Positions 1 to 5,312 of a DNA stretch of 6,635 nt are shown here, piece by piece. The notes beneath the pieces were generated by a model. It saw nothing but the letters and a program-made list of their open reading frames with translations. It was not told the DNA's origin and did no database searches. Source of the stretch: Simkania negevensis (GTDB lineage: Bacteria > Chlamydiota > Chlamydiia > Chlamydiales > JAFITR01); the NCBI GenBank assembly GCA_017116025.1, contig JAFITR010000084.1, positions 1 through 6,635 on the forward strand, written 5' to 3'. The translations under genes and the position numbers were made by a program. Every line of letters begins with the position of its first letter. Position 1 is the stretch's first letter.

Positions 1-762
1 CGAAAGTTTGTTATAGGAATAGATGCGCATTGCTTCAGCGATAAAATCCGACAATTTTGGATGGTGGCGATCAAACCACTTTCGAAAATCAGGATGCTCG
101 CAATACAATTGAGCCAAGCCCATGTACACCTCTTTTGTCGCTGTATAAAAGCGCTCAGTTACTAGAAAGTGTTTGTGCACCAGCTCTTGGACTTCTTCAG
201 ATTTCGGTCCCAGACCCTTGTCTATACACTCAGCCATTGCTTTGTAGATCTCATTGCCTTCATTATCAACACTTTTCCAATCGGCTTTACCCCATTCTTT
301 GGTCCTTTTCTTGCTGTCATGGATAAGATCTTCAGCTACTGTTCCGTGATATTTCACAAGATATACTTCGTAATCTTTTTGCTTTGTAGAATCGAACCCG
401 TAGTATAGTTCTTCGTCTTTCATTTTTTGTTTACCTCTTAAATGGTTTATGGTCTTGTCAATAGTCTCGACCAGTTTTTCTATCCGGCCAAGATCCTCTT
501 CCAGGGTTCTCTTATGTGCATGTAAAGCTCGGATTTTATCAAAATCGTTACTTACAAGAACTTTCTGGATATCTTTCAAAGGAAAGCCAAGCTCACGAAA
601 AAAAAGAATCTGCTGCAGAATCAATAGTTGCTCTGCCTCGTAGTAGCGGTAGCTATTTTTTCCGTAATAGGCTGGTTTTAGTAATTTAATTTCATCATAC
701 CAATGGAGGGTACGAACTGAAACTCCTGATAGCTTTGATAACTTCTTTACTGTGTATGACAT
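1..762 (-). CDS. MerR-family activator with TipAS drug-binding domain (partial at window edge)
   Basis: This is a transcriptional activator of the TipA/Mta group. These proteins bind a promoter through a MerR winged helix and sense bulky drugs with a C-terminal TipAS domain. Reading down from 762 gives 254 codons without a stop before the window edge, close to the usual length of about 250 residues, so only a few residues should be missing. The N-terminus MSYTVKKLSKLSGVSVRTLH and the following WYDEIKLLKP and NSYRYYE are the MerR helix-turn-helix and wing (about residues 1-70). A coiled-coil dimerisation helix follows (about 75-120). The rest fits TipAS, with landmarks EEVQELVHKHF, GLAQLY and HPDFRKWFD. 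The start at 762 has a good Shine-Dalgarno (AAAGGAAAGG). A MerR-type promoter just upstream implies autoregulation. Family and domain are well supported; the actual ligand is unknown. Confidence 0.93.
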   Translation of the reverse strand, partial: MSYTVKKLSKLSGVSVRTLHWYDEIKLLKPAYYGKNSYRYYEAEQLLILQQILFFRELGFPLKDIQKVLVSNDFDKIRALHAHKRTLEEDLGRIEKLVETIDKTINHLRGKQKMKDEELYYGFDSTKQKDYEVYLVKYHGTVAEDLIHDSKKRTKEWGKADWKSVDNEGNEIYKAMAECIDKGLGPKSEEVQELVHKHFLVTERFYTATKEVYMGLAQLYCEHPDFRKWFDRHHPKLSDFIAEAMRIYSYNKLS

Positions 763-790
763 AAGCCTTTCCTTTGAAATATTGGTCACA

Positions 791-821
791 AGGATACAGT
801 ATCACGTAACGTGAAGGTCAA
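791..821 (-). promoter_or_regulatory. MerR-type promoter/operator with 19-bp spacer, upstream of the TipA-like gene
   Basis: On the minus strand, TTGACC (821-816) and TATCCT (796-791) are separated by exactly 19 bp, the lengthened spacer typical of promoters that MerR proteins untwist. Inside the spacer lies a perfect dyad, TCACGT-A-ACGTGA (802-814), resembling the palindrome of TipA-regulated promoters as I remember it. Transcription would start about 23 bases before the ATG at 762. The combination makes autoactivation by the adjacent regulator very likely. Confidence 0.85.
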
Positions 822-875
822 GGAGAAAAAAGAATTTTTCTTCAAAAAACACATTATTTCTTATTTTCCTAATTT

Positions 876-1037
876 TTAAGCGGTAAAAAAAGTGCTTTCC
901 AGTCGAGAGATGAGCTGCGAAAGACGAGGCTCGACTTTCTTGAGATAGGAATATCCCAGCAGCTCTGCGTTCTCAAGAGCAATACGTCTGAATAGATCAG
1001 TTGTTTGAAGATGTAGCAGTCCCCCAGGTGATGACTC
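876..1037 (-). pseudogene. 53-codon open frame, probable C-terminal gene remnant, unrecognised
   Basis: Between an in-frame TAA (1040-1038) and a terminal TAA (878-876) lies an open frame of 53 codons without a convincing start codon. Its product is amphipathic and helix-like, for example RRIALENAELLGYSY followed by EPRLSQLISRLES. That composition looks more like a real protein tail than random AT-rich DNA. I do not recognise the family. It lies upstream of the TipA-like promoter on the same strand and is most simply a leftover C-terminus of a deleted gene. It may also be chance. Confidence 0.3.
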
Positions 1038-1067
1038 TTAGCCTTTCAACTTGACATCTCTATGGAA

Positions 1068-1117
1068 ATGGTACAAATACTCGGATATTACTGATAATAT
1101 CCGAGTATTTGTACCAT
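1068..1117. repeat. Perfect 23-bp inverted repeat with 4-base loop, candidate AbiEi operator
   Basis: Arms 1068-1090 and 1095-1117 are exact reverse complements (core GGTACAAATACTCGGATAT), separated by CTGA. The right arm runs into the first two bases of the ATG at 1116. A TTGACA box lies at 1051-1056. Its possible but weak -10 (TACAAA, 1072-1077, short 15-bp spacer) would fall in the left arm, so a bound protein could block transcription. AbiEi antitoxins are known to repress their own promoter through inverted repeats, and the downstream reading frame is AbiEi-like, so an operator is the favoured reading. As RNA the hairpin would hide the start codon. Confidence 0.7.
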
Positions 1118-1358
1118 GAAAAAAGAGTCTAGATTGAAGGCTGCCATACGTTGCTTTAAGAAAGCTGGCGGGGTTCTCAGAATGTCAGAGGCTCTTAAAC
1201 TCGATATTCACCGTAAAATCTTGTATCAAAGGTTCACAAGTATGACTATGTACCCTATCAAAGGGTTGAAGGCTTTTGCCTTGTTGTCAGGTTTTGCTAT
1301 GTGTTGCCCTTTTTCGTCACCAAGTGTGTCCCTGTTTACGCTTCTTACCAACTGGTGA
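1116..1358 (+). pseudogene. Truncated AbiEi-type antitoxin (N-terminal helix-turn-helix only)
   Basis: Residues 1-37 match the N-terminal winged-helix part of AbiEi-family antitoxins: CFKKAGGVLRMSEALKLDI then HRKILY, comparable to the family pattern of GG-LRTSEAL-GIH-RTLY. These proteins are normally about 200 residues and act as autorepressors and antitoxins of type IV toxin-antitoxin pairs. Here the similarity stops near base 1227. The remaining 42 codons are hydrophobic and Cys/Ser-rich, do not look like the family, and end at 1358 overlapping an opposing gene remnant. No AbiEii nucleotidyltransferase toxin follows. There is no Shine-Dalgarno before the ATG, which touches the large inverted repeat. 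I call it a 3'-truncated remnant whose operator is still intact. Confidence 0.65.
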
Positions 1359-1380
1359 GTATACTGGGAGAGCAAAATTA
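1227..1380. other. About 150-bp segment of unknown origin between two truncated genes
   Basis: AbiEi similarity ends near 1227 from the left, and acetyltransferase similarity ends near 1380 from the right. The DNA between matches neither. It contains two small adjacent hairpins: ACCCT/AGGGT (1252-1266) and AAGGC-TTTT-GCCTT (1269-1282). One minus-strand frame is open across all of it, ending with TGA at 1228-1226, and reads for example VNRDTLGDEKGQHIAKP. I do not recognise that peptide. It could be a scrap of a third gene, a mobile-element end or a structured RNA piece. Confidence 0.3.
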
Positions 1381-1697
1381 TTTTGAAGGAGATCTTCTTC
1401 TGCTATAAAAAGATCTACGCAGAAAGAACCCTCCGGCTCGTCCGTGAAGACTCCTTTAGGCTGTGGACAAATTGTTTTATAAGCGAATAAATCACAGTGT
1501 TGGATGTAACCGATGGGAGTAGCACTCATAAGAATGAGAAAAGGAGAATCGTAGCCATTACCAGCTACTTTCTTTGCTGCATAATCCCTTGTCTCATAGC
1601 CCTCCTGAAACCAGGTTTCTTTGACATGAGGTTTTTCACTCCACTCCAAAAAGAGCGGCACATCACTCTCTGTCATTTTCTTAAAAGCTATCTGCAT
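1317..1697 (-). pseudogene. Truncated GNAT acetyltransferase, AAC(6')-like
   Basis: The protein begins like the AAC(6')/Acetyltransf_8 branch of GNAT enzymes, which move an acetyl group from acetyl-CoA to an amine such as an aminoglycoside. Visible family landmarks are MTESDVPLFLEWSEKPHVKE (about residues 8-27), PIGYIQHCDL (61-70), and GSFCVDLFIAEEDLL (90-104), the strand before the acetyl-CoA loop. Normally a G-K-G-F-G loop and about 60 more residues follow. Here the sequence switches to NNFALPVYSP and stops at 126 residues, so the acetyl-CoA-binding half is missing. Its ATG overlaps the last 10 bases of the upstream dehydrogenase gene, so the two were co-translated. An active enzyme is unlikely. 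Confidence 0.72.
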
Positions 1698-2446
1698 TGT
1701 CCCAAAATTCTCATTACTAATCCTGCTGGTAAAATGCGGAGCATTCTAGAAAATATTGCATAAAACAATGAATTCTCCATGTGCGACTTTTTCTTTAGAG
1801 AGTTTTTTATCATATATTTAGCCATTCTTGCTGGTTCCCAAATAAAAGGGACCTTTCCCTTTAATCCCTCTGTCTTTACTGGGCCTGGGTAAACAACCAA
1901 AAAGTGCAGGTTTTTTGAAGAATGATAAGTTAAGGATAGTCCTTCAAATGCCTTGGCTATAGCCGCTTTGGAGGCAGCGTAAGCACTCCCTGTGGGCGGT
2001 GCAAAAATGGCATTAATCGAACTCGTTGCGACAAAGATAGTGCTATTACTATTTTGACAAACGGGCAACCATTCCTCGACCCAGTTGAGTACACCAAAAT
2101 AGTTTGTATCAAATAATTCTCTATGTTTTTCTACATCGAATCTTTCAATGGATTCACAAGCAGCATCGCCTGCGATTCCTGCGTTCAGAAAAAACAGAGA
2201 GGGAATCCATCCCGTGCTAATCAGCTCTTGAGAAGCACTTTTCACAGCTTCACGACAGGAAACATCGCAAGTTAATCCCAAAAAATGGTCACTAAATTTA
2301 TCTTTAAGATTTTGAAGCCTCTCTTCAGAACGGGCAATGCCAGCAACATACCACCCTTGATGAATCAGCTCTTCAACTAATTCTTTTCCTATTCCCCGAG
2401 AGGCTCCTGTTACTAAAGCTACTTTTTTTTCATTTGGATCGTTCAT
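1688..2446 (-). CDS. Short-chain dehydrogenase/reductase (SDR)
   Basis: This is an intact classical SDR of 252 residues, a cytosolic NAD(P)-dependent oxidoreductase of unknown substrate. The Rossmann nucleotide loop TGASRGIG is at 13-20, with R39 and S40 after the second strand suggesting NADP(H) preference. D61 lies after the third strand, NAG is at 88-90, and the active-site Asn is N115 (DTNYFG). The catalytic Ser is about S143, Y156-AAS-K160 follows, and YPGPVKT is at 186-192. The last 30 residues are hydrophobic and basic (SRMLRILPAGLVMRILG), possibly a membrane-touching tail. The ATG directly follows the TGA of the NUDIX fragment (TGAATG) with only a weak Shine-Dalgarno, so translational coupling is likely. 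Its 3' end overlaps the truncated GNAT by 10 bases. Confidence 0.92.
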   Translation of the reverse strand: MNDPNEKKVALVTGASRGIGKELVEELIHQGWYVAGIARSEERLQNLKDKFSDHFLGLTCDVSCREAVKSASQELISTGWIPSLFFLNAGIAGDAACESIERFDVEKHRELFDTNYFGVLNWVEEWLPVCQNSNSTIFVATSSINAIFAPPTGSAYAASKAAIAKAFEGLSLTYHSSKNLHFLVVYPGPVKTEGLKGKVPFIWEPARMAKYMIKNSLKKKSHMENSLFYAIFSRMLRILPAGLVMRILGQCR

Positions 2447-2665
2447 TCAAAACTTTTTAGAATTTATAGTGTTCAAGTATCTTGCTAACCACTCAGGACA
2501 ATTGCTTTCTTCCACACATTCTTCATAAGTGAGCCATTGATATTCGGGAACTTCTCTTTCGGAAACATTCAAAGTTTTTGGAATTCTGTCAATTTTGCAA
2601 TGAAAAATCACATCTACAACGATGTTGGAATCGTTTTTACTATCCACAAAGCAACTACTTGTCAC
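2447..2665 (-). pseudogene. C-terminal fragment of a NUDIX hydrolase
   Basis: NUDIX enzymes hydrolyse nucleoside diphosphates linked to another group. This frame holds only the part after the catalytic box: FVDSKNDSNIVVDVIFHCK, then VSEREVPEYQWLTYEEC and CPEWLARYL, the usual last strands and helix of the fold. The signature NUDIX helix (G-x5-E-x7-R-E-x2-E-E-x-G) is absent. The earliest start is a GTG at 2665, but the frame is open to 2689 (SFRYVT) and family-like there too, so the start is not natural. The upstream gene reaches across the same bases in another frame, which places a deletion junction at about 2665-2693. The stop abuts the SDR start. Probably inactive, perhaps kept because it couples translation of the SDR. 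Confidence 0.7.
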
Positions 2666-3080
2666 GTAGCGAAAAGAGTCTGCAGGGCTCTATCTCAATT
2701 TCTCCAGCGAAATTCGTGGCACCTAAAATGAGAGATCTTCCCAGCTCATAGTTAGCAAGAACTAAGCCCGGGCAAGATATGTAGTCCTTCAGTTTTGCAT
2801 CAGAAATCCCAATCTTTAGAATAATGTCTTTCACGCCTAAGCACCAAAGATCCACAAGAAAATTGGTAAAAATCCAAAAATTAGAAAAGCCGCGAATCAC
2901 CTGTACAGGTGTTATGCCTTGAGTCTTCCAATCTTGATGTACATAAACAGAGTTAACGGGCCAATTAGCAATCTTCTCCAAGGCTTCTCCATCCTGTGAA
3001 GAGGCAGAGAGTTGCTTTTTGCAACAAAATTTAAACTTTTTGCCACTTTGGCAGGGACAAGGGGAATAAATATCACCCAT
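2655..3080 (-). CDS. SEC-C zinc-motif protein, apparently C-terminally truncated
   Basis: The protein opens with a SEC-C zinc-binding motif (CPCQSGKKFKFCC, Zn ligands C8, C10, C19, C20). It continues with a domain often found behind this motif, recognisable by FLVDLWCLGVKD (around residues 75-86) and a later GRSLILGATNFAGEIEIEP. In relatives that last motif is followed, as far as I recall, by E-P-H-x-D-F and about 20-40 more residues. Here it changes to EPCRLFSLRDK and stops at 141 residues, exactly where NUDIX sequence begins in another frame. The start is firm: AAGGAGG sits six bases before the ATG at 3080. The function of the family is not established; SEC-C motifs commonly mediate protein or nucleic-acid contacts. 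It leads the chain of minus-strand genes that includes the SDR. Confidence 0.75.
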   Translation of the reverse strand: MGDIYSPCPCQSGKKFKFCCKKQLSASSQDGEALEKIANWPVNSVYVHQDWKTQGITPVQVIRGFSNFWIFTNFLVDLWCLGVKDIILKIGISDAKLKDYISCPGLVLANYELGRSLILGATNFAGEIEIEPCRLFSLRDK

Positions 3081-3100
3081 CAGCTTCCTCCTTAACTACA

Positions 3101-3241
3101 TTATCGCATTTTGATACTTTCCAAACGAACTAAAGATCTTAGAATGGAGTTTAAAACTTCGTCAAGGTTTTTGCCAACATCCTCTGTAAGAAATCGCAAA
3201 ATCGTATAGCTGCTGTTATAGAATAGCCATAAATAATCGCG
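3101..3241 (-). pseudogene. C-terminal remnant of a DUF559-type endonuclease-like protein
   Basis: A 46-residue open frame between TGA (3244-3242) and TAA (3103-3101) reads YTILRFLTEDVGKNLDEVLN followed by SILRSL. This closely follows the end of DUF559 proteins (PD-(D/E)XK nuclease-like, pattern GYTVLRFWN-DV--NLD-VL--I). There is no start codon in frame, and the catalytic core that should lie upstream is missing; the VOC gene occupies that position instead. It ends 20 bases before the SEC-C start codon. The match is short, so the family call is moderate, but a decayed gene tail explains this otherwise empty 180-base gap well. Confidence 0.5.
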
Positions 3242-3261
3242 TCAAAAACATGACTCTAAAA

Positions 3262-3654
3262 CTAATCTAAGGGACACACACGAATAACATGACCGTCGGG
3301 ATCCGCGGCGAGAAAAGTGCGACCAAAGACTTCGGTTCTGGGCTCCTGCACGATCTTAATATCAGAGTTCTTTTTCCATTCCTCAAAAAGGCGATCTACA
3401 TCTTCATTAGATGGCAACATAATGCCAATCTCAGAAAATCGCGGAGCAGTGACATCTGGAGTTGTTCCACCTGTCCAAATAGCAAACAGAGCTTCACTAC
3501 CGGCAGAAAATGCTACATAGCGAGGACTCAAAAATATAGGCCCCGTATTAAAAAGTTTCTTATAGAAAGCAGTCGAGCGTTCAATATCAGATACGTAGAC
3601 AAGCTGAAGATTCGGCTTAGGAGATGTTGACGTAATCTGTTTTTTTTGTTCCAT
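3262..3654 (-). CDS. VOC/glyoxalase-fold protein
   Basis: This is a 130-residue single VOC-superfamily protein of the kind annotated as glyoxalase, bleomycin- or phenazine-resistance protein. It has two beta-alpha-beta-beta-beta halves: PNLQLVYVSDIERSTAFYKK opens the first (about 14-33) and FSEIGIMLPSNEDVDRLFEE the second (73-92). The closing motif is TFLAADPDGHVIRVCPLD (113-130). In metal-dependent members the position after the final hydrophobic pair is usually Glu (DPDGN-x-x-E). Here it is R125, so a ligand-binding (sequestering) role is at least as likely as catalysis. Start: ATG 3654 with AGGA eight bases upstream. It is divergent from the tetR gene and shares its control region, suggesting induction by a ligand of that regulator. 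Confidence 0.88.
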   Translation of the reverse strand: MEQKKQITSTSPKPNLQLVYVSDIERSTAFYKKLFNTGPIFLSPRYVAFSAGSEALFAIWTGGTTPDVTAPRFSEIGIMLPSNEDVDRLFEEWKKNSDIKIVQEPRTEVFGRTFLAADPDGHVIRVCPLD

Positions 3655-3674
3655 GGAAAAATCCTATTTTAGGG

Positions 3675-3703
3675 TTGAAGGCAAATTGATTATAGCATAC
3701 TAT
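3675..3703 (+). promoter_or_regulatory. Promoter of the tetR-type gene
   Basis: TTGAAG (3675-3680) and TACTAT (3698-3703) are 17 bp apart on the plus strand, 26 bases before the ATG at 3730. The -10 lies inside the shared dyad, so the TetR protein probably represses its own gene. Confidence 0.55.
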
Positions 3704-3712
3704 ATTGAATTT
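3683..3712. promoter_or_regulatory. Candidate TetR operator (imperfect 30-bp dyad)
   Basis: TATAG-CATA-CTATA (3691-3704) is a perfect inner inverted repeat. The flanks AAATT (3683-3687) and AATTT (3708-3712) continue the symmetry with two mismatched pairs. The dyad overlaps the -10 boxes of both divergent promoters and sits centrally in the 75-bp gap, the usual place for a TetR-family operator. AT-rich composition makes some symmetry expected by chance. Confidence 0.5.
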
Positions 3713-3718
3713 AGTCAA
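3689..3718 (-). promoter_or_regulatory. Strong sigma70-type promoter of the VOC gene
   Basis: On the minus strand, TTGACT (3718-3713) and a consensus TATAAT (3694-3689) are 18 bp apart, giving a leader of roughly 28 bases before the ATG at 3654. The better match compared with the opposite promoter suggests high VOC expression once the overlapping dyad is vacated. Confidence 0.7.
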
Positions 3719-3729
3719 GGATCCAAGTC

Positions 3730-4350
3730 ATGAGCAAGAAAAAAAGAGCTTATCATTCAGTCAAAAGAGAACAGCAGGCAAAAACCACAAGATCCAATCT
3801 ACTTCAAGCTGCAAAAGCCCTTTTTGAAACCAAAGGCTTTGATCATACAACGATTGACCAAATTGCAAATAAGGCTGATGTATCTTCACCTACCGTCTAT
3901 TCCCTCTTCAAGTCTAAACAAGGAGTTCTTCGTGCTTTAATGGACGAGGTTTTACCTTTGAAAGACTTTAAGGCACTCGTGGAGCAAGCAAAAAAAGAAC
4001 CATCTGCTCACAAACATCTTAAAATCACCGCTAAGATCGCACGACAGATATACGATGCAGAGCACGCGCAAATCAACCTCTTGCGCGGAGCGCAAATTCT
4101 TTCTCCAGAACTAAAAAAACTTGAAGAGGAAAAGGAAAAGCGTCGTTATCGACGCCTAAAAGTGACGATCGAAACGATACTAGAAGATAAAACCCTTCTT
4201 CCTGAATATTCGCATCAGAAAGCAAGAGACGTTCTCTGGGCTTTGACAGGAAGAGAGATGTACCGCCTTCTTGTCATCGAAAGAAAATGGAGTCCACAAG
4301 AGTATGAAGAGTGGCTAACCTCTGCACTAGTGAGAGTCCTTCTCCAATAA
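3730..4350 (+). CDS. TetR/AcrR-family transcriptional regulator
   Basis: This 206-residue, ligand-responsive DNA-binding repressor has the N-terminal TetR domain: RSNLLQAAKALFETKGFDHT (21-40) and the helix-turn-helix TIDQIANKADVSSPTVYSLF (41-60), followed by KSKQGVLRAL. The C-terminal all-helical ligand/dimer domain (about 75-206) is rich in Lys and Glu and has no recognisable ligand signature. An unusually basic N-terminal arm (MSKKKRAYHSVKR) precedes the domain and could contact the minor groove. Start ATG 3730 has AAGGA eight bases upstream. Length is normal and the gene appears intact. It is divergent from the VOC gene across a shared operator-like dyad and convergent with the second SDR, so VOC and itself are the likely targets. 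Confidence 0.93.
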   Translation: MSKKKRAYHSVKREQQAKTTRSNLLQAAKALFETKGFDHTTIDQIANKADVSSPTVYSLFKSKQGVLRALMDEVLPLKDFKALVEQAKKEPSAHKHLKITAKIARQIYDAEHAQINLLRGAQILSPELKKLEEEKEKRRYRRLKVTIETILEDKTLLPEYSHQKARDVLWALTGREMYRLLVIERKWSPQEYEEWLTSALVRVLLQ

Positions 4351-4392
4351 CGTACAAGAAGAAAGATTTATCTCTAAAATTTTGGATACTCT

Positions 4393-5070
4393 TTACCAGT
4401 CTATCGGTTGGCGATTTCTGAAAAAGCCTCCATTAGGTCCGTTGGCATCCAATGTGGCTAGCCAAACAATCGTGTCAGCACCTTCTTCGGGGGTTCTAGG
4501 CGCAGATGCACCTCCCATCGAGGTGCGCACCCAACCGGGACACATCGAGTTTATTTTGACATCTCCTATAGCTTCCTCAGCCAACTTAATTGTCATAGCA
4601 TTCAGTGCTGCTTTTGTAATGGAATAGGGAGCTGGGCCGCCAAGTCCTTCTGCAAAAGATCTCCATGCTGAAGAAACATTTACGATACGTCCATACTGAC
4701 GCTTGTTCATTCCCGGCATAAATTGCTGTGCCAATTGCAAAGGTCCTAGAACATGTATTCGCCAAGAATCTTCAAACGATTCTGCATTGCCTTCCAGAAT
4801 AGATTCTTGAAAGAGGGCTCCAGCATTATTCACAAGGATATCAATTTCTTTTCCTATATCCTTTTGGACGTTTTGAATAGACTCTTTCTTTGAAACATCG
4901 AGCTGCACAGGAATGACTTCGCCGTCAGAGTTTTTCAGTTCCATTGCCGCTTTTTCACCAGCGCTCATATCCCGAGAACCTAAAAAAACCTGAATACCCT
5001 TATAAGCAAGTTGTCGGCACGCCTCAAAGCCAATTCCTCGGTTTCCTCCTGTCACTAATGCTGTTCTCAT
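4393..5070 (-). CDS. Short-chain dehydrogenase/reductase, carbonyl-reductase-like
   Basis: This intact 225-residue SDR resembles the carbonyl reductase/neomenthol-dehydrogenase-like group, reducing carbonyls or oxidising alcohols with NAD(P)H. It shows TGGNRGIG (7-14), SRD at 32-34 (an Arg after strand two, favouring NADPH), LDVS (57-60) and NNAG (81-84). The catalytic Ser is about S134, then Y149-SIT-K153 and PGWVRT (178-183). The usual catalytic Asn of the N-V-x-G motif is replaced: the sequence is RIHVLGP with H106, so proton relay may differ. The end GGFFRNRQPIDW is typical for the group. Start ATG 5070 has AAGGA about seven bases upstream and overlaps the stop of an upstream frame (ATGA). 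No clear terminator hairpin is visible in the 42-base gap to tetR. Confidence 0.92.
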   Translation of the reverse strand: MRTALVTGGNRGIGFEACRQLAYKGIQVFLGSRDMSAGEKAAMELKNSDGEVIPVQLDVSKKESIQNVQKDIGKEIDILVNNAGALFQESILEGNAESFEDSWRIHVLGPLQLAQQFMPGMNKRQYGRIVNVSSAWRSFAEGLGGPAPYSITKAALNAMTIKLAEEAIGDVKINSMCPGWVRTSMGGASAPRTPEEGADTIVWLATLDANGPNGGFFRNRQPIDW

Positions 5071-5312
5071 GACTGATCCTTCTTATTTTTTGACGATGTT
5101 TCCTTTTTCTCTTCCAGCTCTTGCTCTTCAACGCGAAAGCAACAAACATGAGATCCGCGAGCTCGACAGCTGTTCAAAAGAACCTTTCTTTGCAAAAGCT
5201 CTTCATAGACAAAGATTGCACCTGGTATTTTCCTAATGAGAGGGGATAGACGTTCCCTGGATTTCTTTCCTAGCCCTTTCGGTTTAGTTAGAGTATATTT
5301 TGTGTGTAAATT
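5067..5312 (-). pseudogene. 81-codon frame without start codon, ATGA-overlapping the SDR; unrecognised
   Basis: From a TAA at 5315-5313 the frame stays open for 81 codons to a TGA at 5069-5067, which overlaps the SDR start as ATGA, a classic coupling arrangement. The product is basic and then charged: KPKGLGKKSRERL, IPGAIFVYEELLQ, CRARGSHVCCFRVEEQ, and a Glu/Lys-rich tail. It has no Met, and the only plausible start is a TTG near codon 39. I do not recognise it. Composition and the ATGA overlap argue for a real gene end whose 5' part was lost. A chance frame is the alternative. Confidence 0.4.

Noticed and set aside
57..643. Three plus-strand open frames of 64-89 codons
   Set aside because: They lie antisense to the well-supported TipA-like gene and show no family features.
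1068..1117. Rho-independent terminator
   Set aside because: The hairpin is AT-rich, is followed by a start codon rather than a T-run, and fits an operator better.
1250..1283. Integron attC site or tRNA-like structure at the two small hairpins
   Set aside because: Core sites and tRNA landmarks are absent; the stems are only 5 bp each.
1497..1763. Plus-strand 88-codon frame
   Set aside because: It is antisense to the SDR/GNAT overlap, has no ribosome site and no recognisable protein features.
2537..2731. Plus-strand 64-codon frame
   Set aside because: It is a shadow of the NUDIX and SEC-C coding regions on the other strand.
3289..3630. Plus-strand frames of 113 and 67 codons
   Set aside because: They are antisense to the VOC gene, whose motifs and promoter are convincing.
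4351..4392. Bidirectional terminator between tetR and the second SDR
   Set aside because: No stem-loop with a T-run is visible; only short AAAATTTT symmetry.
4382..4627. Plus-strand 81-codon frame after tetR
   Set aside because: It mirrors the conserved C-terminal motifs of the second SDR.
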